A stretch of DNA of 64,000 nucleotides from Arthrobacter sp. StoSoilB19 (GCF_019977275.1 NZ_AP024650.1:1674001-1738000), one strand, 5' to 3'. Shown: positions 25,005 to 33,295, numbered from the stretch's first letter. Made by a program: numbers and translations. The notes: generated from the sequence alone by a model not told the origin.

Positions 25005-25841
25005 GTGTTCTATTGGGTTATGAAAAGGATCTTCCTCGGTCCGGTGATCAAGCTGCTGTTCCGGCCTTGGGTCAAGGGCCTGGACAATATTCCCGCGCAG
25101 GGGGCCGCCATCATCGCCTCCAACCACCTTTCATTCTCCGATTCCATCTTCATGCCACTCATGGTGCGGCGGCCCGTGGTCTTCCTGGCCAAGTCCGAGT
25201 ACTTCACGGGCACCGGAATCAAGGGCAGGCTGACTGCCGCGTTCTTCCGCCTCACCAACCAGTTGCCCATGGACCGGTCCGGAGGCGCTGCCTCTGCCGC
25301 ATCCCTGAATGCCGGGATGGAAGTACTTAACGCAGGCGGCCTGCTGGGCATTTACCCCGAGGGCACGCGCAGCCCCGACGGGCGGTTGTACCGCGGCAAG
25401 GTGGGCGTGGCCAGGCTGGCCCTGCAGGCCGGCGTCCCAGTGATTCCGGTTGCCATGATCGGCACTGACAAGGTCCAGCCCATCGGCAAACGGCTGCCCA
25501 ACATCCGCCGGATCGGGATGATCTTCGGCGAACCGCTGGACTTCAGCCAGTACCGTGAGCAGGCAGAGGACAGGACGGTCCAGCGCAAGGTCACGGATGA
25601 GATCATGTCCCAGCTGATGAGGCTTTCCGGGCAGGAGTACGTGGACGAGTACGCCGCCGTGGTGAAGCTTCGGCTCGCCGGCAAGCCCGGAGAACCCGTG
25701 GCTGCAGCCGAACCGCTTGCCGCTCCGGTGGCCGCCGACAATGGTTTTGTCCCGGAGCCAGGCGCCGGAGGACCGTCCGTACCGCAGCCCGGTGCCCGCG
25801 ACGACGCCGGGGACGACGCCGGAACATCGGCGACGGGGTAG
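25005..25841 (+). CDS. 1-acyl-sn-glycerol-3-phosphate acyltransferase family protein (second copy)
   Basis: 278-residue PlsC-type acyltransferase for phospholipid synthesis or remodelling, corresponding by context to mycobacterial Rv2182c. The catalytic box NHLSFSD is near residues 39-45, EGTRSPDGR near 120, and VPVIPVAMIGTD follows. About 60 extra C-terminal residues rich in Ala, Pro and Gly extend past the fold. GTG 25005 is used, with GGAGAGG nine bases upstream. The protein differs strongly from the PlsC homologue at 6165, so the two probably act on different acceptors or acyl chains. aroG follows after 98 bases. Confidence 0.88.
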   Translation: MFYWVMKRIFLGPVIKLLFRPWVKGLDNIPAQGAAIIASNHLSFSDSIFMPLMVRRPVVFLAKSEYFTGTGIKGRLTAAFFRLTNQLPMDRSGGAASAASLNAGMEVLNAGGLLGIYPEGTRSPDGRLYRGKVGVARLALQAGVPVIPVAMIGTDKVQPIGKRLPNIRRIGMIFGEPLDFSQYREQAEDRTVQRKVTDEIMSQLMRLSGQEYVDEYAAVVKLRLAGKPGEPVAAAEPLAAPVAADNGFVPEPGAGGPSVPQPGARDDAGDDAGTSATG

Positions 25842-25927
25842 CCGGACCTTCCACGGGGCGCGCCGCAGTTGTGACGGCGGCGGCGGTCAGCGTGACGGCC
25901 AGGTGCCCGGTGGTGCCGCCCTGCCGT

Positions 25928-25933
25928 TAGTCT
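25928..25933 (+). promoter_or_regulatory. -10 element for a probable leaderless aroG mRNA
   Basis: TAGTCT is followed by exactly six bases and then the GTG start of aroG; no ribosome-binding site with normal spacing is visible. Confidence 0.45.
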
Positions 25934-25939
25934 TAGAGG

Positions 25940-27331
25940 GTGACTGAGCTATCTGCAAAACCCGCCTTTTCGCTGTCCAGCACCGCCCAGAGCGGAGCGG
26001 CAAACTATCCCGGACTGGACCACTGGCGGGACCTTCCCATTTCCCAGCAGCCCAGTTGGCAGGACCGGGATGTATTTGAGGCTTCGGTGAAGGAACTCTC
26101 CGTCCTGCCGCCGCTGGTGTTCGCCGGCGAAGTGGACGTGCTGCGCGAGCGCCTGGCTGCTGCCGCCCAAGGCAAGGCGTTCCTGCTGCAGGGCGGTGAT
26201 TGCGCCGAAACATTCGAGGCCGCCACGGCTGACAAGATCAGCGCCCGGGTCAAAACCATCCTCCAGATGGCCGTGGTGCTTACCTACGGCGCAGCAATGC
26301 CGGTTATCAAGATGGGCCGGATGGCCGGCCAGTTCGCCAAGCCCCGCTCCTCCAATGACGAAACCCGTAACGGAGTGACCCTGCCCGCCTACCGCGGCGA
26401 CATCGTCAACGGCTATGACTTCACCCCCGAGTCACGCGGCCACGATGCGTCGAGGATGCTGCGTGCCTACCACACTTCCGCATCCACGCTGAACCTCATC
26501 CGGGCCTTCACCCAGGGCGGCTTCGCGGACCTGCGCTCCGTGCACCAGTGGAACAAGGGCTTCACCGAGAACCCGGCCCACGCCCGCTATGAGTCGCTGG
26601 CCCGCGACATCGACCGGGCCATCAAGTTCATGGCGTCCTGCGGCGCCGATTTCGAAGCACTTAAGCGGGTTGAGTTCTTCGCAAGCCACGAGGCCCTGCT
26701 GCTCGACTACGAACGCGCCCTCACCCGCATCGACTCCCGCACCGGCTTCCCGTACGACACTTCGGCCCACTTCCTCTGGATCGGGGAGCGCACCCGCGAG
26801 CTGGACCACGCCCACGTCGACTTCCTTTCACGGGTGCGCAACCCGATCGGCGTCAAGCTCGGGCCGTCCACTACCGGTGATGACGCCCTCCGCCTGATCG
26901 ACAAGCTGGATCCGGACCGCGAACCCGGCCGGCTCACCTTCATTACCCGTATGGGCGCCGGCAACATTCGCGAAAAACTGCCGGCCGTCGTCGAAAAGGT
27001 CACCGCCTCCGGCGCGCAGGTCCTGTGGGTGACGGACCCCATGCATGGCAACACCGTCACGTCGCCCAACGGTTACAAGACGCGCAATTTCGACGACGTC
27101 ATTGACGAGGTGCGCGGTTTCTTCGAGGTGCACCACGGGCTGGGGACGGTACCGGGCGGCCTGCACGTCGAGATGACCGGCGATGACGTCGCGGAGTGCC
27201 TGGGTGGCGCGGACCCGATCGACCAGGAGGCCTTCCTGGACCGCTACGAGTCCGTCTGCGATCCCCGCCTGAACCACATGCAGTCCCTTGAGATGGCGTT
27301 CCTGGTGGCCGGCGCCCTCGCCAAGCACTAG
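25940..27331 (+). CDS. aroG: Class II 3-deoxy-7-phosphoheptulonate (DAHP) synthase
   Basis: First step of the shikimate pathway: phosphoenolpyruvate plus erythrose 4-phosphate to DAHP. The 463-residue protein is of the plant-like/mycobacterial class II: WRDLPISQQPSWQD at the N-terminus, LLQGGDCAETF with the metal-binding Cys (about residue 88), MGRMAGQFAKPRS, GDIVNGYDFT, WVTDPMHGNT and HVEMTGDDVAECLGG. In mycobacteria this enzyme is regulated by aromatic amino acids and by binding chorismate mutase. The gene is followed by a kinase gene on the opposite strand, the same arrangement as aroG-pknL in Mycobacterium tuberculosis. Confidence 0.95.
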   Translation: MTELSAKPAFSLSSTAQSGAANYPGLDHWRDLPISQQPSWQDRDVFEASVKELSVLPPLVFAGEVDVLRERLAAAAQGKAFLLQGGDCAETFEAATADKISARVKTILQMAVVLTYGAAMPVIKMGRMAGQFAKPRSSNDETRNGVTLPAYRGDIVNGYDFTPESRGHDASRMLRAYHTSASTLNLIRAFTQGGFADLRSVHQWNKGFTENPAHARYESLARDIDRAIKFMASCGADFEALKRVEFFASHEALLLDYERALTRIDSRTGFPYDTSAHFLWIGERTRELDHAHVDFLSRVRNPIGVKLGPSTTGDDALRLIDKLDPDREPGRLTFITRMGAGNIREKLPAVVEKVTASGAQVLWVTDPMHGNTVTSPNGYKTRNFDDVIDEVRGFFEVHHGLGTVPGGLHVEMTGDDVAECLGGADPIDQEAFLDRYESVCDPRLNHMQSLEMAFLVAGALAKH

Positions 27332-27343
27332 GACCAGGGCAGT

Positions 27344-27378
27344 AAAAGGGTGGGCCGGCACTGCCGGCCCACCCTTTT
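27344..27378. terminator. Bidirectional terminator between aroG and the PASTA kinase
   Basis: 16-bp stem (27344-27359 with 27363-27378) flanked by AAAA and TTTTT, so it has a U-tract on both strands; it sits between two convergent genes. Confidence 0.92.
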
Positions 27379-27396
27379 TCATTGAAAGACAGGGGG

Positions 27397-29487
27397 CTAC
27401 ACCACGGTGATGGTGATGACTGAGCCCTCCGGAACTTCCCGGTTCACCGGCGACTGGTCCCTCACCGTGCCGAAGAAGCCGCCCAAAATGTTGTTCACCC
27501 GGACCTGGAAGCCGAGTGCTTCCAGCGCCTTGCGCGCTTCAGTTGCCTGCTTGCCGATGTAGCTCGGCACCGCCACCATCCTGGGGCCCTTGGAAAAGGT
27601 CAGGGTAACAGTGCCACCCCGGGTCAGTGTCCCGTTGGCGGGGGACTGGCTGACGACGGCGCCCTCCGGGATGTTCCGGTCAAACACCGCCTCCGGGGCT
27701 ACTTTGGCAGTGAGGCCTGCTGCCTTCAGTGCCGCCACGGCGTCGTCCCCGGATTTCCCGACCACCGAAGGGACGGCGATGGGCTGCGGGCCCTTGGAAA
27801 CCACGATCGCAACGGGGGTGCCGTGGCGGGCAGGCGTGCCCGCGGCAGGGTCCTGCGACATGACGGTTCCAGCAGCCGCCTGTTCATCGAACTGTTCAGT
27901 GACAGTGCCCAGGGCCATGCCATCGGAGTTGAGGGAGGTCTTCGCCTCAGACAAGGTTCCGCCCGTGAGTTTCGGCAAGGGGAAAAGCTGGGGACCTTTT
28001 GAAACCAGCAGGGAAACCGGCTGGAACTTCCGGATCTCCGTCCCCGCGGCGGGGTCCGTGCCCACTATCAGCCCGGTGGGCACCTCGTCGTCGAAGACAT
28101 CGCTCGTAGTGGAGCGGAAGCCCGCTCCGCCCAGCAACTGCTGGGCCTGCGCCACAGTCTTGTTGGCGACCGCCGGTACGGCGGCCGCGGCGCCCGGACC
28201 CATTCCGAAAAACCAGCCGGCGCCCGTCGCCAGGAGTGCGGCGATGATGAGGACCAGGACCCAAAGGATGCCGCGGCGGCGGGGATTTCCCTCCCGAAGC
28301 GTGCGCACCGGCGTGGCAGCGGCAAGGGCGCGGAGTTTCCCGCTTTCCTTGTCCGCCCGGCGCTGGGCCCGCTTGCCCAGCCGCGGCGGGGGAGACCACC
28401 CGTTGTCCGCATCGTCGTCGTCGGGCAATGCTAATCCGGGCCGTTGGTGGTATGGCACCTGGGCGGCAGGGCCCGCCGATGCCGACGGGGCCGGTGCCTC
28501 CTGCCGGCCGGGCGGGTAGGCAGGGGCGGCGGGCCGGGCGGGAGGCATCAGCGTTGTGGGGTTGCTGCGCCGTGCCAGGACCTCGGTCTGGTGCTGGGAC
28601 GCGGCGGCAGCGGCTGCAGGAGGCAGCAGGTCCAGTTCGGCATCAGTGAGGTTGGTCCGGATGTGGCGCAGTTCCTGCAGCAGGGCATTGCCGTCCACCG
28701 GCCGGTTTTCCGGATCATTGGCAGTACACCACTGCACCAGTTCGTCCACTTCCCCGGCCAGCCCCGGCACCAGGTCCGATGGCGGGCCCACGGTTCCGTT
28801 GACGTGCTGGTAGGCCACCTGGATGGGGACTTCGCCCTCGAACGGCTGCCTGCCGGTCAACATCTCATACAGCATGATGCCCACGGAGTAGACGTCGCTG
28901 CGGGCGTCTGCCGGCTTGCCCAGGACCAGTTCCGGGGAGATATAGGCCACCGTTCCGAGCAGGGCCCCGGTGCTGGTTGAACTGGTAACGGCACGGGCAA
29001 GTCCAAAGTCGCCTATTTTGATCCTGCCGTCATCGGCGATCAGGACGTTCTCGGGCTTGACGTCACGGTGGATAAAGCCGGCAGCGTGTGCCGCGCCCAG
29101 GCCCTCCACCACCGGATCGATCAGTGCCAGCGCCAGCCGGGGAGGCAGGGCACCCCTTTCCCTGAGAACGTCCCTCAGCGTGTGGCCCTTGATGTACTCC
29201 ATTACGAGGTAGGCCGTGTTGCCGTCATTGCCCTGGTCAAGGACACCCACCACGTGCGGATGCGACAGCCGGGCGGCCGCCTTTGCCTCCCGGCCCAGCC
29301 GGTCCAGGAAGTTCCCGTCAGCAGCGAGGTGGGGGTGCAGCACCTTCAGCGCCACCTCACGGTCCAGCCTTTGGTCTATGGCCAGGTAGACGGTGGACAT
29401 TCCGCCACGGGCAAGCCTGGAGGTGACTGCATAACGGTTGTCCACCAGGGTCCCTGCAACTGGGTCTGACACGTGTTCCTGCACCAT
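27397..29487 (-). CDS. pknL: Transmembrane Ser/Thr protein kinase with four PASTA domains (PknL-like)
   Basis: Eukaryotic-type kinase that senses cell-wall fragments. The kinase domain is at about 18-275 (ARGGMSTVYLA Gly loop, ALKVL Lys, HRDVKPENV catalytic loop near 139, DFGLA). A basic, Pro/Ala-rich linker follows, with one membrane helix (ILWVLVLIIAALLATGAGWF, about 410-430) and four extracellular PASTA repeats (about 435-696, each starting near VPxxxGK and ending in VSKGP or FSKGP). Synteny with aroG, an Rv2175c-like gene and a polyprenyl synthase points to PknL; the M. tuberculosis PknL lacks PASTA repeats, so this form is closer to PknB in architecture. GTG 29484 is a likelier start than ATG 29487 because TAGGAT lies exactly six bases before it. 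Confidence 0.9.
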   Translation of the reverse strand: MVQEHVSDPVAGTLVDNRYAVTSRLARGGMSTVYLAIDQRLDREVALKVLHPHLAADGNFLDRLGREAKAAARLSHPHVVGVLDQGNDGNTAYLVMEYIKGHTLRDVLRERGALPPRLALALIDPVVEGLGAAHAAGFIHRDVKPENVLIADDGRIKIGDFGLARAVTSSTSTGALLGTVAYISPELVLGKPADARSDVYSVGIMLYEMLTGRQPFEGEVPIQVAYQHVNGTVGPPSDLVPGLAGEVDELVQWCTANDPENRPVDGNALLQELRHIRTNLTDAELDLLPPAAAAAASQHQTEVLARRSNPTTLMPPARPAAPAYPPGRQEAPAPSASAGPAAQVPYHQRPGLALPDDDDADNGWSPPPRLGKRAQRRADKESGKLRALAAATPVRTLREGNPRRRGILWVLVLIIAALLATGAGWFFGMGPGAAAAVPAVANKTVAQAQQLLGGAGFRSTTSDVFDDEVPTGLIVGTDPAAGTEIRKFQPVSLLVSKGPQLFPLPKLTGGTLSEAKTSLNSDGMALGTVTEQFDEQAAAGTVMSQDPAAGTPARHGTPVAIVVSKGPQPIAVPSVVGKSGDDAVAALKAAGLTAKVAPEAVFDRNIPEGAVVSQSPANGTLTRGGTVTLTFSKGPRMVAVPSYIGKQATEARKALEALGFQVRVNNILGGFFGTVRDQSPVNREVPEGSVITITVV

Positions 29488-29490
29488 ACG

Positions 29491-29496
29491 ATCCTA
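29491..29496 (-). promoter_or_regulatory. -10 element for a probable leaderless kinase mRNA
   Basis: On the minus strand TAGGAT is followed by CGTATG and then GTG (29484). No ribosome-binding site is seen. Confidence 0.5.
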
Positions 29497-29523
29497 ATCC
29501 CGCAGCAAAACGCGTCCGACACG

Positions 29524-29557
29524 AAAACGGGTCCGAACCGGTAACGGTTCGGACCCG
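29524..29557 (-). terminator. Rho-independent terminator of the LysM/transglycosylase gene
   Basis: Perfect 13-bp stem (29528-29540 with 29545-29557), loop of four, followed on the minus strand by TTTTCG. It separates this gene from the kinase gene downstream on the same strand. Confidence 0.9.
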
Positions 29558-29583
29558 CACTCAGGAACTGGCCGGCGGCCGGC

Positions 29584-30969
29584 TCAGCCGAAGTTCTTCT
29601 GGTGCGCCTTGATGGCAGCGAGGTAGGCCTTGGTGTCGTCGTACATGCCGTACTTGCTCACCGAGTACTGGCCCTGGTAGTACCCGGCAATGGCGGTGTC
29701 CTGGTCCTTGCTGGTGGCCAGCAACTGCCGGATGATGGCGATGCCGGCTGTGGCATTGTCGTAGGGGTCCAACAGGTTCAGCTTCCGGCCCACCAGGTCT
29801 GAGGCCCACTGCCCGGAACTGGGAATGACCTGCATGGTGCCGATGGCGTTGGCCGGTGACACGGCGCGCTGGTTGAAACCGGATTCCTGGAAGGCGAAGG
29901 CGAGGGCCAGGGAAGGATCCACTCCCATCCGGCGTGCCGTATCGGCAACGATGTTCTTCATTTCATCCCGCGAGGGAACGGGGGAGGCGTTCAGCAGGGC
30001 CTTGTTTTCATTGGCCGAGCTGACCACGGCAGCCGGGTAGCTGAAGCCCAGGAAGGAGCTGGGCACCAGGGGCGCGGCAGCAGGCTGCGGGGCCGCAGCA
30101 GCCGGCTGCGGATCCGACTGGCCGGAGCCGCCGGGAATGGCCAGCTTGCTGCCAGGGTAGATGATGCTGGTCATGCCCAGCTTGTTCGCCGAGAGCAGGT
30201 CAGACAGCTTTACCCCGTGCCGGGATGCAATCGCCGACAGCGTGTCTCCGGCTTTGATCGTGTAGGAGCCGGTTGCCGGTGCTGAGGTGGCGGCCAGCGC
30301 AGGTGCGGCCGGGGCGGGGGCCGGGGCCGCCGCGGGAGCAGGCGTGGAATCGCCGCCACCCACCTTGATCTTCTGCCCCGGGTAGATGATGGAGCGCATG
30401 GAGAGATTGTTCCAGGTGAAGACGTCGGAAAGGGCCACGTTGTGCTTTGCTGCGATCGCACCGAGGGTGTCGCCCGGCTTCACCGTGTACGTTGCTCCAC
30501 CAGCAGGTGCCGGAGCAGCCGGGGCAGCCGCAGGTGCGGGGGCCGCAGGTGCAGCCGAACCGGACAGCTTTAGTTTCTGCCCCGGGTAAATGATGGTGTT
30601 GGCCTGCAGGTTGTTCAGCTTGAGGATTTCGCCGGTGTCCAAACCGAAGCGGCCGGCAATCGCGCTGACGGTGTCGCCGCGGGCAATCGTGTACTCCGCA
30701 GGTGCCGCCGGCTGTGCGGGCTGGAAGGCGGCCGGGATGGTGGTGGATACCACGGCGGCGGGAATCACCGTTCCGGCTGCCTTCGCTGCAGCCTGGGCCT
30801 TCATGGCTGCTGCGAGGCTGCTGGGGATGTTCCGTGCGGGCTGCTGTGCTGCGGCAGGTTGGGCGAGGGCCAAGGATGACAATACGACCGCTGGCAGCGC
30901 CGCTGTGGTGGCGGCAATCATCGGCAGACTCGGCTTGGGGGGCTGCTTTGGCGAGCGGGACGTCGTCAT
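29584..30969 (-). CDS. Secreted protein with three LysM domains and a lytic transglycosylase (SLT) domain
   Basis: 461-residue cell-wall enzyme. A signal peptide (MTTSRSPKQPPKPS, then a hydrophobic run ending in AQPAAAQQ) precedes three LysM peptidoglycan-binding domains, each marked by YTIxxGDT or YTVKPGDT and IIYPGxKLxI (about 92-138, 160-205 and 230-275), joined by Ala/Pro linkers. The C-terminal SLT/lysozyme-like domain (about 340-455) has AFQESGFNQRA with the catalytic Glu, then AIGTMQVIP and AIAGYYQGQ. It should cleave glycan strands during growth or resuscitation. ATG 30969 is preferred over TTG 30990 because GAGGA lies upstream at usable spacing. Its promoter overlaps a striking repeat array (31041-31085). 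Confidence 0.92.
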   Translation of the reverse strand: MTTSRSPKQPPKPSLPMIAATTAALPAVVLSSLALAQPAAAQQPARNIPSSLAAAMKAQAAAKAAGTVIPAAVVSTTIPAAFQPAQPAAPAEYTIARGDTVSAIAGRFGLDTGEILKLNNLQANTIIYPGQKLKLSGSAAPAAPAPAAAPAAPAPAGGATYTVKPGDTLGAIAAKHNVALSDVFTWNNLSMRSIIYPGQKIKVGGGDSTPAPAAAPAPAPAAPALAATSAPATGSYTIKAGDTLSAIASRHGVKLSDLLSANKLGMTSIIYPGSKLAIPGGSGQSDPQPAAAAPQPAAAPLVPSSFLGFSYPAAVVSSANENKALLNASPVPSRDEMKNIVADTARRMGVDPSLALAFAFQESGFNQRAVSPANAIGTMQVIPSSGQWASDLVGRKLNLLDPYDNATAGIAIIRQLLATSKDQDTAIAGYYQGQYSVSKYGMYDDTKAYLAAIKAHQKNFG

Positions 30970-31032
30970 CGAAAGGAATCCTCTTCTCAACTGCGGGTGC
31001 GGACGCGGACGGGGATGCCGCTGTCAATCTTG

Positions 31033-31038
31033 ATACTA
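31033..31038 (-). promoter_or_regulatory. Candidate -10 of the LysM/transglycosylase gene
   Basis: TAGTAT on the minus strand, 64 bases before the ATG; the -35 region falls inside the adjoining 9-bp repeat array. Confidence 0.45.
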
Positions 31039-31040
31039 CT

Positions 31041-31085
31041 GTGACTCAAGTTATTAGTGTTACAAATGTTATGAGTGTGAATCTC
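31041..31085. repeat. Five 9-bp direct repeats, GT(G/T)A-N5, upstream of a cell-wall hydrolase gene
   Basis: GTGA/GTTA tetramers begin at 31041, 31050, 31059, 31068 and 31077, exactly nine bases apart. Read on the minus strand they give (G/A)TAAC and GTCAC-like half-sites. They lie 72-116 bases before the LysM/transglycosylase start and overlap its likely -35. They may be a response-regulator binding array (MtrA is the natural candidate). Confidence 0.75.
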
Positions 31086-31218
31086 TCATGAATTAGCGGA
31101 TAGCACAAGAATTTTGGGATTCCCCGTAATGCCCTCTTTTCGGGAGTGTCCGCAGGCCAGGAGCGGAATGGAATGCTCCGACTAGGCGCGGGGGTGCGCA
31201 GCGTGGCAACCTTGATCC

Positions 31219-31572
31219 GTGAATAACGTAGAAAACCTGGTGGGCGAGTGGCTGCCACTGCCCGACGTCGCCCGTTTATTGGATGTCTCCATCACCAAGG
31301 TCCACAGCCTGATTGACGAACATGCCCTCGCTGCATTGCGCGTTGGGGAACGGAAGATCCGGTCGGTTCCAGCGGAATTCATCCAGGACGGCCAGGTAGT
31401 GGACAGCCTTAAGGGGACCATCGTGGTGCTGGCAGATGCCGGCTATTCGGACGAGGACCTTATTGGCTGGCTGTTCACCGCCGACGAATCCCTGCGCGGC
31501 CGCCCCATCGATGCCCTTCGGGAAGGGCGCAAGACCGAAATCAGGCGCAGGGCCCAGACTCTGGCCTGGTAG
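31219..31572 (+). CDS. Rv2175c-like DNA-binding protein
   Basis: 117-residue helix-turn-helix protein. LPLPDVARLLDVSITKVHSLIDEHALAALRVGERKIR is a winged-helix DNA-binding core (about residues 14-50), and the conserved C-terminal domain contains GTIVVLADAGYSDEDLIGWLFT. In M. tuberculosis Rv2175c is phosphorylated by PknL, which reduces its DNA binding. Here the kinase gene is two genes away on the other strand. The GTG start has no clear ribosome-binding site. It ends nine bases before the end of the convergent polyprenyl synthase gene. Confidence 0.9.
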   Translation: MNNVENLVGEWLPLPDVARLLDVSITKVHSLIDEHALAALRVGERKIRSVPAEFIQDGQVVDSLKGTIVVLADAGYSDEDLIGWLFTADESLRGRPIDALREGRKTEIRRRAQTLAW

Positions 31573-31581
31573 CTGCCGCTT

Positions 31582-32676
31582 TCAGGAGGCTCGGCTGACG
31601 GTAGCTTCAGCCAGCTTCCGAAGGGCGGTCTTGGGCAGCTCGTCCAACGGAAGCCCGTCAAGGGCATCGAATGCTGCCGCGCCGAATTCATTGATAAGGA
31701 CTTCCGTGGCCTGCAGCGCGCCGGAATCCTCGATAATCCGTCGAATTTCGACGATGTCGGATTCGGACAGATCGGGCCTGCCCAGGCTGGCATCGATGAA
31801 CGCGGACTCTTCCGGCGAAGCCTGGTCCAGGGCGAGGGCCACCAGAACGGTCCGCTTCCCTTCACGCAAATCATCGCCGGCCGGCTTGCCTGTGGTCAGC
31901 GGATCCCCGAACACGCCCAGGACGTCGTCGCGGAGCTGGAAGGCCTCGCCCAGCGGGAGGGCGAACGCTGAATAGCCGCGGAGCAGGTCATTGGACGCTC
32001 CGGCCAAAGCTCCGCCCAACGCCAAGGGGTGCTCGGTGGAGTACTTGGCACTCTTGAACCGGATGATCGATTGCGCCCTGCCAACGGCACCGGCGCGGTC
32101 CCGGACCGGTCCGGCCACTTCCTCCAGGATGTCCAGGTACTGTCCGGCCATGACCTCTGCGCGCATGAGGTTGAAGATAAGCCTGGCCCTGCTGCCCGAC
32201 GCAGCCGGCTCGCCGATGTCGGTGAACGCCTCCTCGCTGAAGGACAGGCAAAGGTCGCCGGCAAGGATCGCTGCGGCCTGCCCAAACCGTTCGCTGTCCA
32301 GCGCCCAGCCCTGCGATGTGTGCAGCTGGCTGAAGCGGCGGTGCACGCTGGGACCGCCCCGCCGGGTGTCCGAACGGTCGATGATGTCGTCGTGGATCAG
32401 GGCGGCAGCCTGGAACAGCTCGAGGGCTGCCCCGGCCGTGACCACCTGGCCTGATCCGGCCTCGCCGCCTGCACCCCGCCATCCCCAGTAGCACATCAGG
32501 GCGCGGAGGCGTTTTCCGCCGGTCACCAAATTCGAGATGGAACCCATGATGGGCTCGATGTCCGGGGAAATGCCGGACATCACCGACTGGCGTGCGGTCA
32601 GGAAGCTGGTCAGCTCGCCGGCAACTCCTGCCACAAAATCAGCCTGTTCATTCCTCAACTGCTCCGCGGCCGTCAC
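31582..32676 (-). CDS. Polyprenyl (geranylgeranyl-type) diphosphate synthase
   Basis: Trans-isoprenyl diphosphate synthase, IdsA2 position, 364 residues. It condenses isopentenyl diphosphate with allylic diphosphates for carotenoid, quinone or polyprenyl lipid precursors. VTGGKRLRALM (about 51-61), the first Asp-rich motif DDIIDRSDTRRG (about 94) and the second region QLRDDVLGVFGD (about 247) are present. In the second motif the last Asp of DDxxD is Gly, with an Asp four residues later, which is common in the actinobacterial IdsA group. It starts with GTG in a GTGA overlap with the upstream lipoprotein gene. Chain length of the product cannot be read. Confidence 0.9.
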   Translation of the reverse strand: MTAAEQLRNEQADFVAGVAGELTSFLTARQSVMSGISPDIEPIMGSISNLVTGGKRLRALMCYWGWRGAGGEAGSGQVVTAGAALELFQAAALIHDDIIDRSDTRRGGPSVHRRFSQLHTSQGWALDSERFGQAAAILAGDLCLSFSEEAFTDIGEPAASGSRARLIFNLMRAEVMAGQYLDILEEVAGPVRDRAGAVGRAQSIIRFKSAKYSTEHPLALGGALAGASNDLLRGYSAFALPLGEAFQLRDDVLGVFGDPLTTGKPAGDDLREGKRTVLVALALDQASPEESAFIDASLGRPDLSESDIVEIRRIIEDSGALQATEVLINEFGAAAFDALDGLPLDELPKTALRKLAEATVSRAS

Positions 32677-33194
32677 TTGGCTGACTCAGCTGCCACGTTG
32701 GCCCCGATGGTGAAAGTGGAAACACCGGCGGCTTCCACCACGGAGAGGTTCACGGTCTCGTTGTCACCGCGGACGAAATCCTTGGAAGCCACCGCGCCCA
32801 CCTTGTCCCCGGGAACGGCCTTGAAGCCCTGGCCTTCCAAAGCCTTGGAATAAAAGTCCATCACGGAGGCAGTGGGCGCCGTGACAGTACCCACGAGGGC
32901 TGCAGTGGCGGGCGCTGAGGCCTTGTCAAAGCTGCTGGACACCACTGTTGCCCCCGGCATCAGGGGCAGGAGTTGCTGGGGGAAGCCCGCCACGACGGCG
33001 CCCACGGTTGCGGACGTGTTGGGCGACGCCGAGGGGCTGGGGGAGGCGGTCACAGTGGATTGGGTCGCGGCGACGGATGCGGACCGGGACGGCTCTGCCT
33101 GGCCGGACGGGGTCTGGCATGCCGCCAGGGTAAGTGCCCCGATGGCGGCAAGCGCGGCCAGGCCAGCTGGCTTGAAGTTTCCAATAGCCGTCAC
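32673..33194 (-). CDS. Putative lipoprotein
   Basis: 173-residue protein with an N-terminal helix and lipobox LTLAAC, so Cys should be lipidated and anchor it outside the membrane. A Ser/Thr/Pro/Ala-rich linker follows (about 35-65), then a globular domain of about 105 residues (PGATVVSSSFD, MDFYSKALEGQGFKAV) that I do not recognise. GTG 33194 is fixed by AGGAGGAAAG just upstream; a longer in-frame opening lacks this. It overlaps the polyprenyl synthase start by four bases, so the two are coupled. Function unknown. Confidence 0.82.
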   Translation of the reverse strand: MTAIGNFKPAGLAALAAIGALTLAACQTPSGQAEPSRSASVAATQSTVTASPSPSASPNTSATVGAVVAGFPQQLLPLMPGATVVSSSFDKASAPATAALVGTVTAPTASVMDFYSKALEGQGFKAVPGDKVGAVASKDFVRGDNETVNLSVVEAAGVSTFTIGANVAAESAK

Positions 33195-33289
33195 AGAGAC
33201 TTTCCTCCTGGTGTTGTTGGCGGAACCAGCCTCCAGTTTAGCCAGCCTCCCCTGCCGCCCTGACAAACCTGCAGTCTCCGGTGAACCGA

Positions 33290-33295
33290 TAGGAT
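33290..33295 (+). promoter_or_regulatory. Candidate -10 for dinB, possibly leaderless
   Basis: TAGGAT is followed by seven bases and GTG 33303. The in-frame ATG 33294 overlaps the hexamer itself and would be unlikely to be transcribed from this promoter. No LexA-type palindrome (GAAC-N4-GTTC) is visible nearby. Confidence 0.4.
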
